Shown: piece by piece, positions 10,810 through 21,168 of the stretch
How positions within the stretch are numbered: position 1 is the stretch's first letter
How the letters are laid out: each line of letters starts with the position of its first letter
Made by a program: the position numbers and the translations under genes
The notes under the pieces: model-generated
The model's input: only the letters and a program-made list of their open reading frames with translations
The model's database searches: none
Told to the model about the DNA's origin: nothing
From: Glandiceps talaboti
Taxonomy: Eukaryota; Hemichordata; Enteropneusta; Spengelidae
Direction: 5' to 3'
Assembly: GCF_964340395.1 (NCBI RefSeq)
Contig: NC_135551.1
Span: forward strand, 28,162,380 to 28,190,879
DNA: 28,500 nt

Positions 10810-10983
10810 TCAATATGAATCGTACTCCATATCTTGATCTGGCTGTTGTGATTCCGATCCTAATCCTCTAGCCAATGGTGCGTTGAGAATGATAGCACAC
10901 GTAGCTGCACAGTAACCAACTAGATATATCCATAGTAACATCCTATCCAGTACGACGGCAACATAACGCCATTCTTCTGTCAG
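10810..10983 (-). CDS. nAChR-like subunit, terminal exon (M4 and C-terminus)
   Basis: Read on the minus strand, CTTTCCACTTCAG precedes base 10983 as a strong acceptor, and 58 codons run to TGA at 10812-10810. The protein begins LTEEWRYVAVVLDRMLLW, which matches the MA-helix end and M4 entry of nicotinic receptors (family form EEWKYVAMVIDR). M4 follows (about IYLVGYCAATCAIIL), then NAPLARGL and a 20-residue polar, acidic tail ending EYDSY, expected on the extracellular side. The acceptor is phase 0 and matches the phase-0 donor at 15615, so the join reads DADNK-LTEEW as in the family. The exon has no start codon of its own. The assignment is by motif and splice logic and is strong; the neighbour exon lies 4.6 kb away. 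Confidence 0.92.
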   Translation of the reverse strand: MTEEWRYVAVVLDRMLLWIYLVGYCAATCAIILNAPLARGLGSESQQPDQDMEYDSY

Positions 10984-12629
10984 CTGAAGTGGAAAGAAAA
11001 AATAGCGGAATTAACGTCCTCCGTATCCGTTTTTTCCCCCGCCATTTTTTGAGACAAACTTTTTGCCACGCACAAAATTTATCTGAATAAAATACATACG
11101 CATAATGCCAACTTCTTTAGTACATAGTGGAATTACGTTTCAGTTTATAAATTCTTTCTCATTTTTTCAAGAAAATGTACTTGGTTCGTAATATTTTCAT
11201 TCATTTTGAGTTGAATTAAAACGGGTTTATTTTTTTGGACGAACAGTAAAGATCACGCTGCCGCCGTTTTATCCACATTTTTATGAATTTAAAAAATTAC
11301 AATTGTCATTTTATGCAACAACAGACTACTCTCCTGTTATATTAGTCAAAATTTAAGACCAATTTGTCAAAAATTAACCCAAAACGACAATTTTGTCAAT
11401 ATGATTTTGGTTTGAGGGTTGTGTCGAGTTCAAAGATGTAACCGTTAATATCAACTCTAAATAGATCGCCTCAAAAAACGTACTATGGTATTTATTCAAA
11501 TTTGCTATATTCACCATATTGTCATATCCCTACTACTACGGACAACCACTCTCGCAAACCAGAGCTGTTATTTCTTCCGCCATACTGCGAAATAACTTTG
11601 ACGGCGCGTTTTGGACGGTGCCGTAAAAGAAGCTGTGGTTTGCGACGATGCGGACAACATGCTATCAAACAAAATGTTGTTTGCATATGGCAGATTACAC
11701 AAGTGGATGACAGCGGTGCATTGAATCATGTAGATATAATAACCCTGTAATCAGGACGTGTAAAGTTACACTAAATGAGGTACTTGAGGAAACGTGCTAT
11801 CAGAAATACCACCCTACTTTGAGTGTAATTATATCAACAACCATTAATAGGTTATATCTACAACAGTTTTAGCAAATGTATATCTTAGATTGCGTATAGC
11901 TTGGTTTCCTTTGTAGTATTGCGTTATTCTAAATCTTTGCATGACTAGCCCACCATCTTGCATTGTGAGCAGGTGTGTGCGCAGATGCTGACGTAATCGA
12001 ATAGTAACTCTTCATCAGTGATGAGTCAATACGATTGTACTGCCTGTATTTGATATCTGAGATTGGAAGTACAAGTCTCGTGGGACCGCATCGCTGTAGT
12101 CGGGTCTTGTCTTGTCGTTCGTACTAAAAGGTGTCCTAACGAGCGTTCCTTTCCTTTTCCCGGAAAACGTAGTGGCTCTTTAAATGGAAATATTACACAC
12201 TGAGACTGATGGACAGGGAGTAGTTTACTTCCTGTAAACACGATATGTTTCTACTGTATTTTTTATAAACCGGTTACACAGGATGACAATCAGTCAAGTT
12301 AATGAATAAATGGTGTTTCGAGATTCGTGGTGTATTTTTTATCTCGTTCAATTCGATTTTTGTTGTTATTCGTTTCCATCCACCACGACTCACTTACTTT
12401 AAAGAAAGTTATACATGGTAAACCTTTTATATACATTTGTACAAATGAGATTTTATGAGGGAACGAGTTAGTCTGGAAATTCTGATATATTGGCAGCTAC
12501 TCTTATTATTTCAGACGGTTATGTTAATCAAAACATTGAAAGGTTGTTTTACGAATTTTCTATTTCTGTTTTTTTTTTTGGAGAGACGTTTCAAATCAAA
12601 TAGTGAGTTTCTAATATCTAAAGATATAT

Positions 12630-13068
12630 GAGGAATATGATAATGATGCAATATGATTTGATAACGTGATATGATATGACATGATATGGTATGATGTGAA
12701 ATGATATGTGACATGATATGATGCCATATGATGTGATGTGATGTGATCTGACATACACGACATGATTTGAGATATTTCATATGATATGAAATGATATGAT
12801 ATGATATGAGATGATATGACGTAATATGATATAATATATATGTGTGTGTGTATGATGTGATATGACATATGTTTTACTATATCATATGATATATATGAAT
12901 AGATATATAGTACAATACGACATGGCATGATACGGTGCAAAACAGTAAAATACGATACAATATAAGATATATGATGTAGTTCATGATATGGTTACGATAC
13001 ATATATATGGTATCGTATGGTATGAAGTTATACATGTATGACGCTATCTGATGTGATATGATATAACA
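12630..13068. repeat. Degenerate ATGATATG low-complexity array
   Basis: About 440 bp are built from variants of TGATATGA and TGATGTGA, interrupted by TATATGTGTGTG near 12835-12852. The reverse strand is open and reads as repeated histidine, isoleucine, serine and tyrosine, which is an artefact of the repeat. It ends directly against the palindrome at 13072. Confidence 0.8.
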
Positions 13069-13071
13069 TGC

Positions 13072-13151
13072 AGATTATCACACCAAACAAACCCTCGACC
13101 ATGTACAAACTAGTATGTACATGACTGAGGGTTTGTTTGGTGTGATAATCT
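13072..13151. repeat. 80-bp palindrome without spacer
   Basis: The sequence is symmetrical about ACTAGT at 13109-13114. The outer 25 bp (AGATTATCACACCAAACAAACCCTC) match perfectly, as does CATGTACA further in, with only four mismatched pairs in 40. It can form a cruciform or long hairpin. It may be a foldback element or a MITE end-to-end fusion. Confidence 0.85.
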
Positions 13152-13774
13152 CCCAGTAGATAAGAGATAAAGCACATTGGTCTTGTAACCGATGCCTTGG
13201 TAATTATAAGATTAGGGGTGTTTTAATTTAGATAAGAGGAGAAGATGTCCTTATTTAGTCAATAAAGAGAGAATTGTATACAGCTGAAGAGAAAACTAGC
13301 CACGGAAAGAAGGTAAAAATATCATCACAAAAATCAGTCAATTGATCTATAACATGAGACATAAAAATAAGTTTTATTTAACCACAAAATTGATCATTGA
13401 ATTGATCAATCATTCAATCAAATAATCAAGCAATAAATCGATCGCTCAATCAATCAATTACATGCCTGCTGTCACCTGTGGAAGCACGTATAAAACATTG
13501 AACACATTGATATATCTTGCTGGTACAAAAGAATATTGCTCATGTCATGACAGGCTTACTAGTATATGATGAACACACACACACACACACACCCCACCTT
13601 TTCAAAAAAATGAGGCATTCTTGATATTTTTACACATTGTGAATTTAAAGTAGGCGTATTTTTCCATGATGCACTCCACAATGCACTCCTGTCACACTTC
13701 AGTAATAAGTTCTCTTATTTAGCCATAGCCATGAAACCAGACGAAAATAGAACAGAGATATCGATCTTCATACA

Positions 13775-13889
13775 CCAAAGTACAGAAATATGTTTGTTGG
13801 TCACTCGTCAGTTAAGGTTGTTGATGCGAAACTTTGGAATAGTTGCCCAACGAAATACGTGCTATTCCACCCAGAAGCCATTTAGCCAA

Positions 13890-13936
<47 letters not shown>

Positions 13937-13939
13937 ATA
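13775..13939 (+). pseudogene. LINE 3' end remnant with (AATA)n tail
   Basis: From 13811 the plus strand reads VKVVDAKLWNSCPTKY and stops at TAG 13883-13885. The pattern [VI]-x-[AG]-x-x-LWNSLP near the C-terminus is typical of CR1/Jockey-like LINE reverse transcriptases. It is followed three bases later by about 13 copies of AATA (13888-13939), the sort of simple-repeat tail such elements end in. Only some 25-35 codons survive. The insertion is antisense to the host receptor gene and lies in its last intron. Confidence 0.6.
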
Positions 13940-15615
13940 CAAACAGTTTCTTCTCCAAAAGAATTCCACACTGTAATATATGCCAACTCTTTCATACATG
14001 AGACTTTACAATATTTATTTATTTGGTTTTCCTCTCGATTTATTTTCTTCTTTATGAGAACATCAGCTGTTAATCGATGACCATCGTATACTAGTTATCT
14101 GAGTGGCTAGATTTGATTAGTTTATATACGACTCTTTTCTAGCTTCTCTCCTACTATTTTGAAATTATAACATACCAATCAAGTCCAATATTGTAAGGCG
14201 TGATAATACTTTGAATAGAATCAATATATCATATCTTTCTTTCAATTAATAAATACTTTCTTTGATCTTCTGTTTGAAATATATTTTGTACTTTTAAGCT
14301 AACTCAGTGATATTCGGGACGATCATGAAACATGATCAATTTTGTTAGAAAAACAAGCTGGCCTGACTTCATCCATCATTATTTGGGCCTACATATCTGG
14401 TTCAATTGATAGTCTGTGAGATGGAGTAGTTTTCCTACACCTCACCTAACAATGTAATTCTATATGGACTTTTGACCAATTAGGCTCCCTTGACAATAAG
14501 TGTGACATATTAAGTCACTGGTTACTATGGCAACTTATTTAAATACGGATGTAGGAGTAAAGATCACTCGGCTGAGGAAGTTAACTTTGGCGCATGACCA
14601 TGGCAACTGTCTAGATGAATAAAATACACATATGCAGGTAATGTATTTCGGTAAACGAACGTGTTGGAAATATGTTATAAGGTTATACAATGTAACTGAT
14701 TAAACTCGAAACAACTTCAAGAAATCACGGACATATTTTTTCTATCGGTTACTTTAAAAAATAACCGCCAAATCATTCAAGGGTAATTGAAGTGTATCTT
14801 GAACTGTGATGCCCGGTTTTTTGCATAAGAAATTTAAGAAGAAATTGTTGTTTGTTTGTTTGTTTGTTTGTTTGTTTGTTTTAGCAGACTGCATTCGTGA
14901 CATCCTCAGTTGACACCTCACTTGAATATTTTCTGGTGCTATTCTTTTGTTTAAACTCATGCTTTTTGGCGCGTATTAGAGTCATTTTTTTTTATAACAA
15001 GTAACATTATAGTCAACAATGAATGTTTCTATAATTTGGGTCCAAAAGTATTTTGCCAAAGAGTCACAGCAAAAAAAGAATTTTTTTACAGAGGTTAAAT
15101 CATGTAAGTTTTTTCTTTTCTATTCTTTCCCTATTAGGCTGTAGTCCTCGGACACTGCATATTTTCCCAAACTTGTTTAATTAGAATACGTCCTACACAG
15201 CAATGCCAACATTCACCAAGTATTGATTAATTACTATGGCGTGTATTTCAAGTCAAATTGTGACGTCATTGAATAATTATAATGATAAATTAATGACTTA
15301 CTGGTCATATTATTGATATTAATCCATACTATTAAATACGCTATGACTGTTAAAAGTTTAATGTGAATGTTAGTGACAACTTCTCCACTACACTTATACC
15401 ATGTTATCGCTCCATAACATGTGATAGCTTCTCCATCCACTGCACTTTAATAAAGCATTTTCTCGCGCGTTGGTTACGTCAAAACATTTGAAAGTGGTAG
15501 AATTCTAACTAGCATTTGCCAATAATAGTCATTTTCTGTAAAGTCGATTTATGAAATGACAAATATATTGCGAAAAATTAGTGGCCTTGTTCTTATTTCC
15601 ATGGCAACAACTTAC

Positions 15616-16546
15616 CTTATTGTCTGCGTCTTCTTTTTTCAGGTGTTCAGATATGAAATTTGAACTTTCTGCCATCTTCATCATTTCTTTTCGTAAAGAT
15701 GCGAAATTCCCTGCACTGTTCATATTTATCATCTCGCCATCTTGCCCATCCTCCTTCGTAGACTTTTCTCTCATGGCAGTTCTCCTCGCTTGTTGGAAAA
15801 GTTTTGAAAATGATGATATCTCGGATGCACTCCTCCTCATGGTCTTGGTACGGGGTTTATTGATACATATAAAACGGGGAAGAAATTCGATGAAGAATTT
15901 TCTGACCCAGGCTGGCATTTCGTGAGTAACAGCCAAACGGTGATGGATGTTAAGAACGAGGACGGTAAAAAATGTTGACATGACAACAAGAGTCGCGTTA
16001 AAGAGCAAACATTGGTCAATAAGTGCAATATCTGATGACGTAGGTGGAACAATATCCGCTACCATAAGTTTGAAAATCATCATCGCCAGAAGAACTGAGA
16101 TGGACAGTGTAACTTTCTCACCACTATCCGGTGGGAGTGCGAACACTAAAATGGTTAGAACAGACAGCAAAACACTCGGTGCTATCAGATTTATGATAAA
16201 GAAAAGCGGTTTTCGGCGTAACACTAGCGTGTGTAGTATATAAATATAGGCATCTTCGTTGATCTCTTCAACTTCACTGGATATCATAGTCCATTCGTCG
16301 TTAATCCAATTAGCATGCCAATAGGTTCCTATCTGAATGTACCTGTACATCGAATGTAGAAACACGTGTCTCCTGTCATAGTCTCGGAGACTGAAGATAA
16401 TCAGACACTTTTGCTCATCAAATGGAAAGAAACGAACGTCGATTTGACACGTCGTTCTAACAATGGCTTTAGGAATCCATTGAATCAGACCACTATGATA
16501 AACCAACATATGCTGGTGATCTTGAAGTTCAAAATTACCCTCTGCA
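15616..16546 (-). CDS. nAChR-like subunit, large exon: Cys-loop, M1, M2, M3 and cytoplasmic loop
   Basis: This 931-nt minus-strand exon lies between TTCATTGCAG and a perfect AAG/GTAAGT donor. The first base completes a serine codon from the 110-nt exon, giving ENS-AEGNFEL, and 310 full codons follow. It forms a subunit of a pentameric ligand-gated channel in the plasma membrane. Visible parts, in order, are GLIQWIPKAIVRTTC, the Cys-loop (C, 13 residues with FFPFD, C) at 16449-16405, M1 from RRKPLFFIINLIAPSVLL, then DSGEKVTLSISVLLAMM (M2), and M3 ending VLVLNIHHR. The post-M3 helix is MPAWVRKFFIEFLPR. A loop of about 100 residues has a possible PKA site (RRSAS) and ends in an amphipathic MA helix (SSNFISEHLKKEDADNK). 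The paired loop-C cysteines are absent, so it is a non-alpha type. The open frame continues 28 codons past the donor, which is intron read-through. Confidence 0.95.
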
Positions 16547-16627
16547 CTGCAATGAATAAAAGCGATATTAATATGTCAACTATGCTAGTTGCACGAACAC
16601 ATAAGTAAATGACACTCTCTAAAGATT

Positions 16628-16630
<3 letters not shown>

Positions 16631-16713
<83 letters not shown>
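16631..16713. repeat. (AT)n microsatellite
   Basis: It is an uninterrupted alternating AT tract of about 83 bp, lying about 85 bp upstream, in the sense of transcription, of the large receptor exon. Confidence 0.97.
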
Positions 16714-16717
<4 letters not shown>

Positions 16718-16814
16718 AATGAAATATAATCTTTTATCATACACAACTAAACTGCTTCACAAATTGTAGATCAGACCAGAGAACTACATGTGGTATCATT
16801 GGATCATCACGAAT

Positions 16815-17218
16815 GTAGGTAGGTAGGTAGGTAGGTAGGTAGGTAGGTAGGTAGGTATCATAGATATGGTAGGTAGGTAGGTAGGTAGCATAGATAAGGG
16901 TATGTAGATAGGTAGGTAGCATAGATAGGGGTAGGTAGGTAGATTGGTAGGTAGGTATGTAGGTATGTAGTAAAGATGGGGGTAGGTAGGTATGTAGGTA
17001 GGTAGGTAGGTAGGTAGCATAGATAAGGGTAGGTAGGTTGGTATATAGGGAGGTAGCACAGATAAGGGTTAGGTAGATAGGTAGCATAGATAGGGGTAGG
17101 TAGGTAGGTAGCATAGTTAGGGGTAGGTAGGTATCATACTAGATGTAGGTAGATAGGTAGCACAGATAGGGGTAGGTATGTCGGTAGCATAGATAAGGGG
17201 TCGCGTTTAGGTAGGCAG
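16815..17218. repeat. (GTAG)n array with CATAGATA interruptions
   Basis: About 400 bp of GTAG tetranucleotide blocks are separated by a recurring spacer, GTAGCATAGATA(A/G)GGG, so the array has a longer irregular period of roughly 45-60 bp. The reverse strand is open and encodes a threonine, tyrosine, leucine and proline repeat, an artefact. Confidence 0.9.
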
Positions 17219-17325
17219 TGTGGATGGTTTGGGGTGGGGGTGTGGATGGATTGATCCGTTGGATGGATGGATGGATGGATAGATGGGTAGACAAATGGAT
17301 GGATGGACAAATGTGTGGATAGAGG
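17219..17325. repeat. (GGAT)n degenerate microsatellite
   Basis: GGATGGATGGAT runs occur at 17260-17280 and 17296-17308 with interrupted flanks. It adjoins the GTAG array. Confidence 0.85.
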
Positions 17326-17550
17326 GGAAGGCAGGCGGACGAATGCTAGAAGCATCGTTTATAAAGTAATGTGAAATTTTTGTTCAGAAGTAAAGAAATA
17401 AAGCATTTTCAAACAAGGTCAATATATATATGTGTACACACTATATAAATTATATATGCACTATATACACTATGGTGAATGGAAATATATGTTTTAAATT
17501 TTCTGTATTTTTTGCATATAGGCCAACATTATTTCAGTCAAAGAAACTAC

Positions 17551-17554
17551 TATT

Positions 17555-17587
<33 letters not shown>

Positions 17588-17588
17588 A
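17551..17588. repeat. (GTT)n microsatellite
   Basis: About 11 GTT units occur, preceded by ATT units. Confidence 0.95.
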
Positions 17589-17752
17589 ACTTATAAATGA
17601 TGCCATATTTATGCCATCCACAAATTTGTATTGAGAACTATATCATACTAACTGTTTTTGGAATAAATCAGTATAGTTCAATAGATCAATCTAGACTATG
17701 AAGTTACACACTGTGACCTTTTCAACAGTAGCATAAATCTTCATACTTTCTC

Positions 17753-17853
17753 CTATTTCAAATAAATGAGATTACCAAATCATGTCATTGATATTTTGAC
17801 GAGGTCCCCCGTACTTATATGGTAACCATGGCAACCGAAAAATCATTCAGAAA
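17753..17853 (-). pseudogene. Decayed tandem duplicate of the 110-nt receptor exon
   Basis: Read on the minus strand, this segment parallels the exon at 18016-17907. Both have AATGATT, then GGTTG(C/T)CATGGT(T/C)ACCA, TA(C/T)GG(G/C)GGA, CAAA, and an identical 14-mer GACATGATTTGGTA, in order and nearly the same spacing (6 bp shorter, two codons). Translation gives RLPWLPYKYGGPRQN and DMIW against RLSWSPDHYGGITQI and DMIW. It is broken: an extra T shifts the frame before RLPW, TAA follows the tryptophan directly, and the donor corresponding to AATAG/GTAAGG reads AATAG/GAGAAAG. The acceptor AG is not at the equivalent place. It lies 53 bp downstream of the functional exon in the same intron. Confidence 0.75.
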
Positions 17854-17906
17854 GATCCTCTAAGGCGTTTGGCAGGAATAACAAGAATTCACATACTTCA
17901 CCTTAC

Positions 17907-18016
17907 CTATTTTCGAGTGACAACCTGGGATACCAAATCATGTCGACCGGCAAATGAATTTGAGTGATTCCGCCATAGTGATCTGGTGACCATGACAACC
18001 TATAATCATTCCAAGA
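17907..18016 (-). CDS. nAChR-like subunit, 110-nt exon (ligand-binding domain, loop A region)
   Basis: On the minus strand CTTTTTCTGCAG precedes base 18016 and AG/GTAAGG follows 17907. Its 110 nt is the standard length of exon 4 in nicotinic receptor genes. The 36 complete codons begin SWNDYRLSWSPDHYGG, continue ITQIHLPVDMIWYPRLSLEN, and leave AG to be completed by the next exon. This corresponds to the extracellular beta-strands after loop D and to the loop A region (family form W-x-x-YGGI, then IW-x-PDIVLYN). The normally near-invariant PD and Tyr of WxPDxxLYN are replaced (PR, and Glu for Tyr), so the loop A binding residue is missing. Phase 0 in, phase 2 out, both consistent with neighbours. 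Confidence 0.92.
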
Positions 18017-19484
18017 CTGCAGAAAAAGAGGAGAATCAAATTATTTCGGCTTATGATCGATTGAATACAATTGTGCACATGTAATAGGCAACACAGCCAA
18101 ATCCGCTGCCGTAATTTCCCGCTGGTTTTGTCAGTTTATTTTAGAATGACGATCACTCATCATAAGCTCTAAGCACTATACACTGTGACCGCAGTTTGTT
18201 TCTGTGTCTTCGTCAAGAGACATTGTATCAAATTGTGCAATCAGATAATGTACGGGGTTTTGAAGTCCAGACAGGTATTCCTCTCATTGCAATGAAGTTT
18301 CTCCATTCTCTTTATTAGTCTTCTTTTTTTACGTGTAAACATTTAACATAAGCGGGGATCACACTGCAGGCGGTTGCAGCTGAGCACTTACACTTCTCCG
18401 GAAAATGTCTGAGGAAATTCAACAAATTTTCTCGTACGGGTTATAAACAAATAATTCATTCCCTGACGTACGCGTAGTAAGCAAGGATCAGTGGTTTTTT
18501 ATCTCTGATGATTTATTTTTGTTTCGAACTTTGAACGTGTATCTTTTCGACAGTCTGTATTTATTGTATAAATGCTAACTTATAACACTTACTCATATTT
18601 TTCTCAGATGCACAGATCGGAAATTGCAATATTAGTTTTGTATTGCCAAGGATTCTGGTTGTTTTCATCATAGTATATGTTTAACGTGCCATCGTTTAAA
18701 TTCTTGCCGTCCGCCTACGGGTAGGTGTTTTGGTAAATTTAGAAGAAAAAAAACACTTCCATGTATTGTGTTCAACATTTCCGCGGAAGGCCGTATTTGA
18801 TGCCATTGTAATTTTAAAAAGCCTACACATCTCTTCTGAATAGGTATATATTCCATAAACAGTTGTTTCAGCCGATCAAACTGCGAATTTGACGTTAATA
18901 AAAGATTTTGTCAACTCCATACCACACCAGCCATGAGCCATGCCAGACTTTGCATCGGTAATTTATTTCAAGTTGCAACTACGCATTTCGAACGACGATA
19001 CGGTCTTGTAAACATTGAAAATGAACCGTAGCTCGAAATTTCTGTTTTTATTTTTATTTCAGGATCTGTTTTAAAATAACTCATTACTTACTACATTTAC
19101 ATTATAGTACGCTGTTTGTCGTGGTGGGCACGCTGTTGGACATGCGTGCATTTTGCATTGATAACGATCGAATGATCGGCTTGGGGCGTTTTCTTCTGAA
19201 CTTCATCTAACAAATTTGACATAGTATTGTTACTATTGAAACACTTCTGTAGACTATAACGATGTCAAAATGATTCAAGAATTTGGCATTTAGTGATCCC
19301 CAAAGACGTCTGATGAGCTGGAGAGTCAAGCTTATTAGTGTTCCAAAAAAGCAGGTAGGCTACAAGTAGTACAGTGAACTAATCTCTACGAAGAGTGGAC
19401 AGCTTTTAAATACATGTATTTTGATTAAACTTGCTTCTACTATAAATGATGGTATTGAACAACCCCGCTAAAGGGGAATAGATC

Positions 19485-19560
19485 TTTTTTTTTTTTTTAT
19501 TATAACTTTATTGCAGGATACACTCCCATATACTATAAAAACACACAACATTTACATAGT
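19485..19560 (-). mobile_element. Probable poly(A) end of a retrotransposed element
   Basis: On the minus strand, CCTGCAATAAAG (hexamer at 19512-19507) is followed eight bases later by a run of 14 A (19498-19485). A processed, reverse-transcribed end such as a LINE, SINE or processed pseudogene would look like this. No protein is recognisable in the roughly 300 bp before it. The same-strand orientation as the host gene means the AATAAA could act as a cryptic intronic poly(A) signal; that is inference. Confidence 0.45.
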
Positions 19561-19672
19561 GCACAAGACAAACGTTAAAAAAGCACTCTAAAAAATAGAC
19601 AGATAGAAAAGGTTCAAAAACTTTGGCGAAAAGGTGAACCATTGTGGTTATAGAGGTAGGATAAACATTTTG

Positions 19673-19718
19673 CTGTGTGTGCAGTCCCCTGTGGTCTGTG
19701 TGTGCAGTCCCCTGTGGT
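19673..19718. repeat. Perfect tandem duplication of 23 bp
   Basis: CTGTGTGTGCAGTCCCCTGTGGT occurs at 19673-19695 and immediately again at 19696-19718 with no mismatch, so the duplication is recent. Confidence 0.9.
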
Positions 19719-20272
19719 ATAACTTAGAGCGCGATAGCTGCAATGTTTACTGTCTGCTGACGTCATATCATGTTATGAAAAGAACTATACTATCAGTAGT
19801 GATGATATCGATTTAGCTCTTAGAAGGGTTACTTCAAACGTCACCTATTTGTAACTTTGTTGGACCGTGTACACTTTATCTTAATAAGTATATATGAAAA
19901 GAACGGCCGCTGTGTTCTATTTTCATCAAGTCACCATTTTACCATTAACAAATTTGAGAGCGACCATTTTCGCCTCCGTAAATCGTCATAAGTTTCAATC
20001 TACACAATCAAAGCACTGTGAACGACAGCGTGTGTGAAATGCTGTTTAGAGTGACATATGGGTCATAGATAGGAAACACATACACGCACTTTAGTATGAT
20101 GCACTTTACCTTTTATCAGTTTTTTTACAAATCCCCCTTATTCTATAAATCCTCCCTATTGCATTTACTTCCTTGTTTTTTCCTAATTTAAAGTCGAAGA
20201 TCAAATGTCACTTTAGAATAATCCCATGTGTCATGTGTCTGTTGCACCCTGAGTGATATTTAAATCTCATTT

Positions 20273-20353
20273 CTAATCTATGGAACGTTCTATGTTTCCT
20301 TTCTAGTATCTCCATCCTAATCTGTGGAACGTTGTACGTTTCCTTCCCAGTAT
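20273..20353. repeat. Two-copy tandem duplication, 44-bp period
   Basis: CTAATCTRTGGAACGTTSTAYGTTTCCTTYCYAGTAT occurs at 20273-20309 and 20317-20353, with a few substitutions. Confidence 0.85.
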
Positions 20354-20723
20354 GTTTCATGAAATGCAGTGATGAAAATGAAATGTACCACACCAAAAAG
20401 GAAATTAACTTTCCAACAGCGAAGACTTTAATTAAGTATGCCACGGCGCAATTCAGTTTGAAATCGTTGTATTTCGATAATAGATAACCTTCTGTGAATG
20501 TGCCCAGTGAGAGCGTGAAGCCTCAGAAGCTGTTTCATGATGTGCAGCATATTAACCCCGTTCACATGTGGTTATACACCCAACACTTCAGCTACCATGC
20601 TGTGGGTGAGAGGGACTTGCCCTCTTTGCATGCATAAAGAATGATACCTAGAACGGCGCAAAATCTGTTGAAAAAAACTAGCAAACATCGCGTCGTCTAC
20701 TAATATTTTTTCTGTAAAGCTAG

Positions 20724-20724
<1 letters not shown>

Positions 20725-20784
<60 letters not shown>
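20725..20784. repeat. (GT)n microsatellite
   Basis: About 30 uninterrupted GT units lie in the 4.5-kb intron. Confidence 0.97.
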
Positions 20785-20785
<1 letters not shown>

Positions 20786-21168
20786 CATCATTTACACACG
20801 TCCACTCAAAAAACAATTTTAAGAAAGCTTCAACTCCATTGGATCGGTTTTGAGATGTTTTGATTTGAAAAGATTCACATGAATATGAATATCCGGAGAT
20901 TTTTCTTTGGTATATGAACGCACGAATATTGCTACAACCCATAACACCAAAGTAAAATGTTTTCTGTATGTACCATAATCGTTTATAGCATCAATATCAA
21001 GTGTAAAAGTGTACTGCTTCATTTGCTAATTGGCCACATTAGAAATGCCACATGCTTGGCTTGTAAATAAACCAATTGAAACAGTATACTTTTCCTTTTG
21101 ATATGAATGCATTGCTATAAAATGAGTGTAGAAAGTGCTTTACATCAGTATTACTGATTGTACTATCT

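Larger units (their letters stand above)
10984..15615 (-). other. Intron (4632 nt) of the receptor gene
   Basis: The donor is AAG/GTAAGT at 15616/15615 and the acceptor is TTCAG at 10988-10984. Besides the separately listed repeats it holds a dispersed repeat copy at about 11540-11700, CAAT/GATT-rich low-complexity sequence at 13385-13466, (CA)n at 13573-13592 and (GTTT)n at 14848-14882. No conserved exon was recognised inside it. Confidence 0.8.
16547..17906 (-). other. Intron (1360 nt) of the receptor gene
   Basis: The donor is ATAG/GTAAGG and the acceptor CATTGCAG, phase 2. It is largely simple sequence (listed separately) plus a dead exon copy near its 5' end. The ATTAAT about 24 nt before the acceptor is a branch-point candidate. 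Confidence 0.85.

Noticed and set aside
12511-12940. Histidine/isoleucine/serine-rich minus-strand open frames
   Set aside because: They translate the degenerate ATGATATG array.
15529-15615. C-terminal 28 residues of the long receptor open frame (VSCCHGNK onward)
   Set aside because: A perfect GTAAGT donor and a phase-matched M4 exon show that this part is intron read-through.
15581-16608. Plus-strand open frames of 114, 98 and 80 codons
   Set aside because: They are antisense shadows of the receptor exon on the minus strand.
16737-17355. Threonine/tyrosine/leucine/proline repeat open frames
   Set aside because: They are products of the GTAG and GGAT arrays inside a receptor intron.
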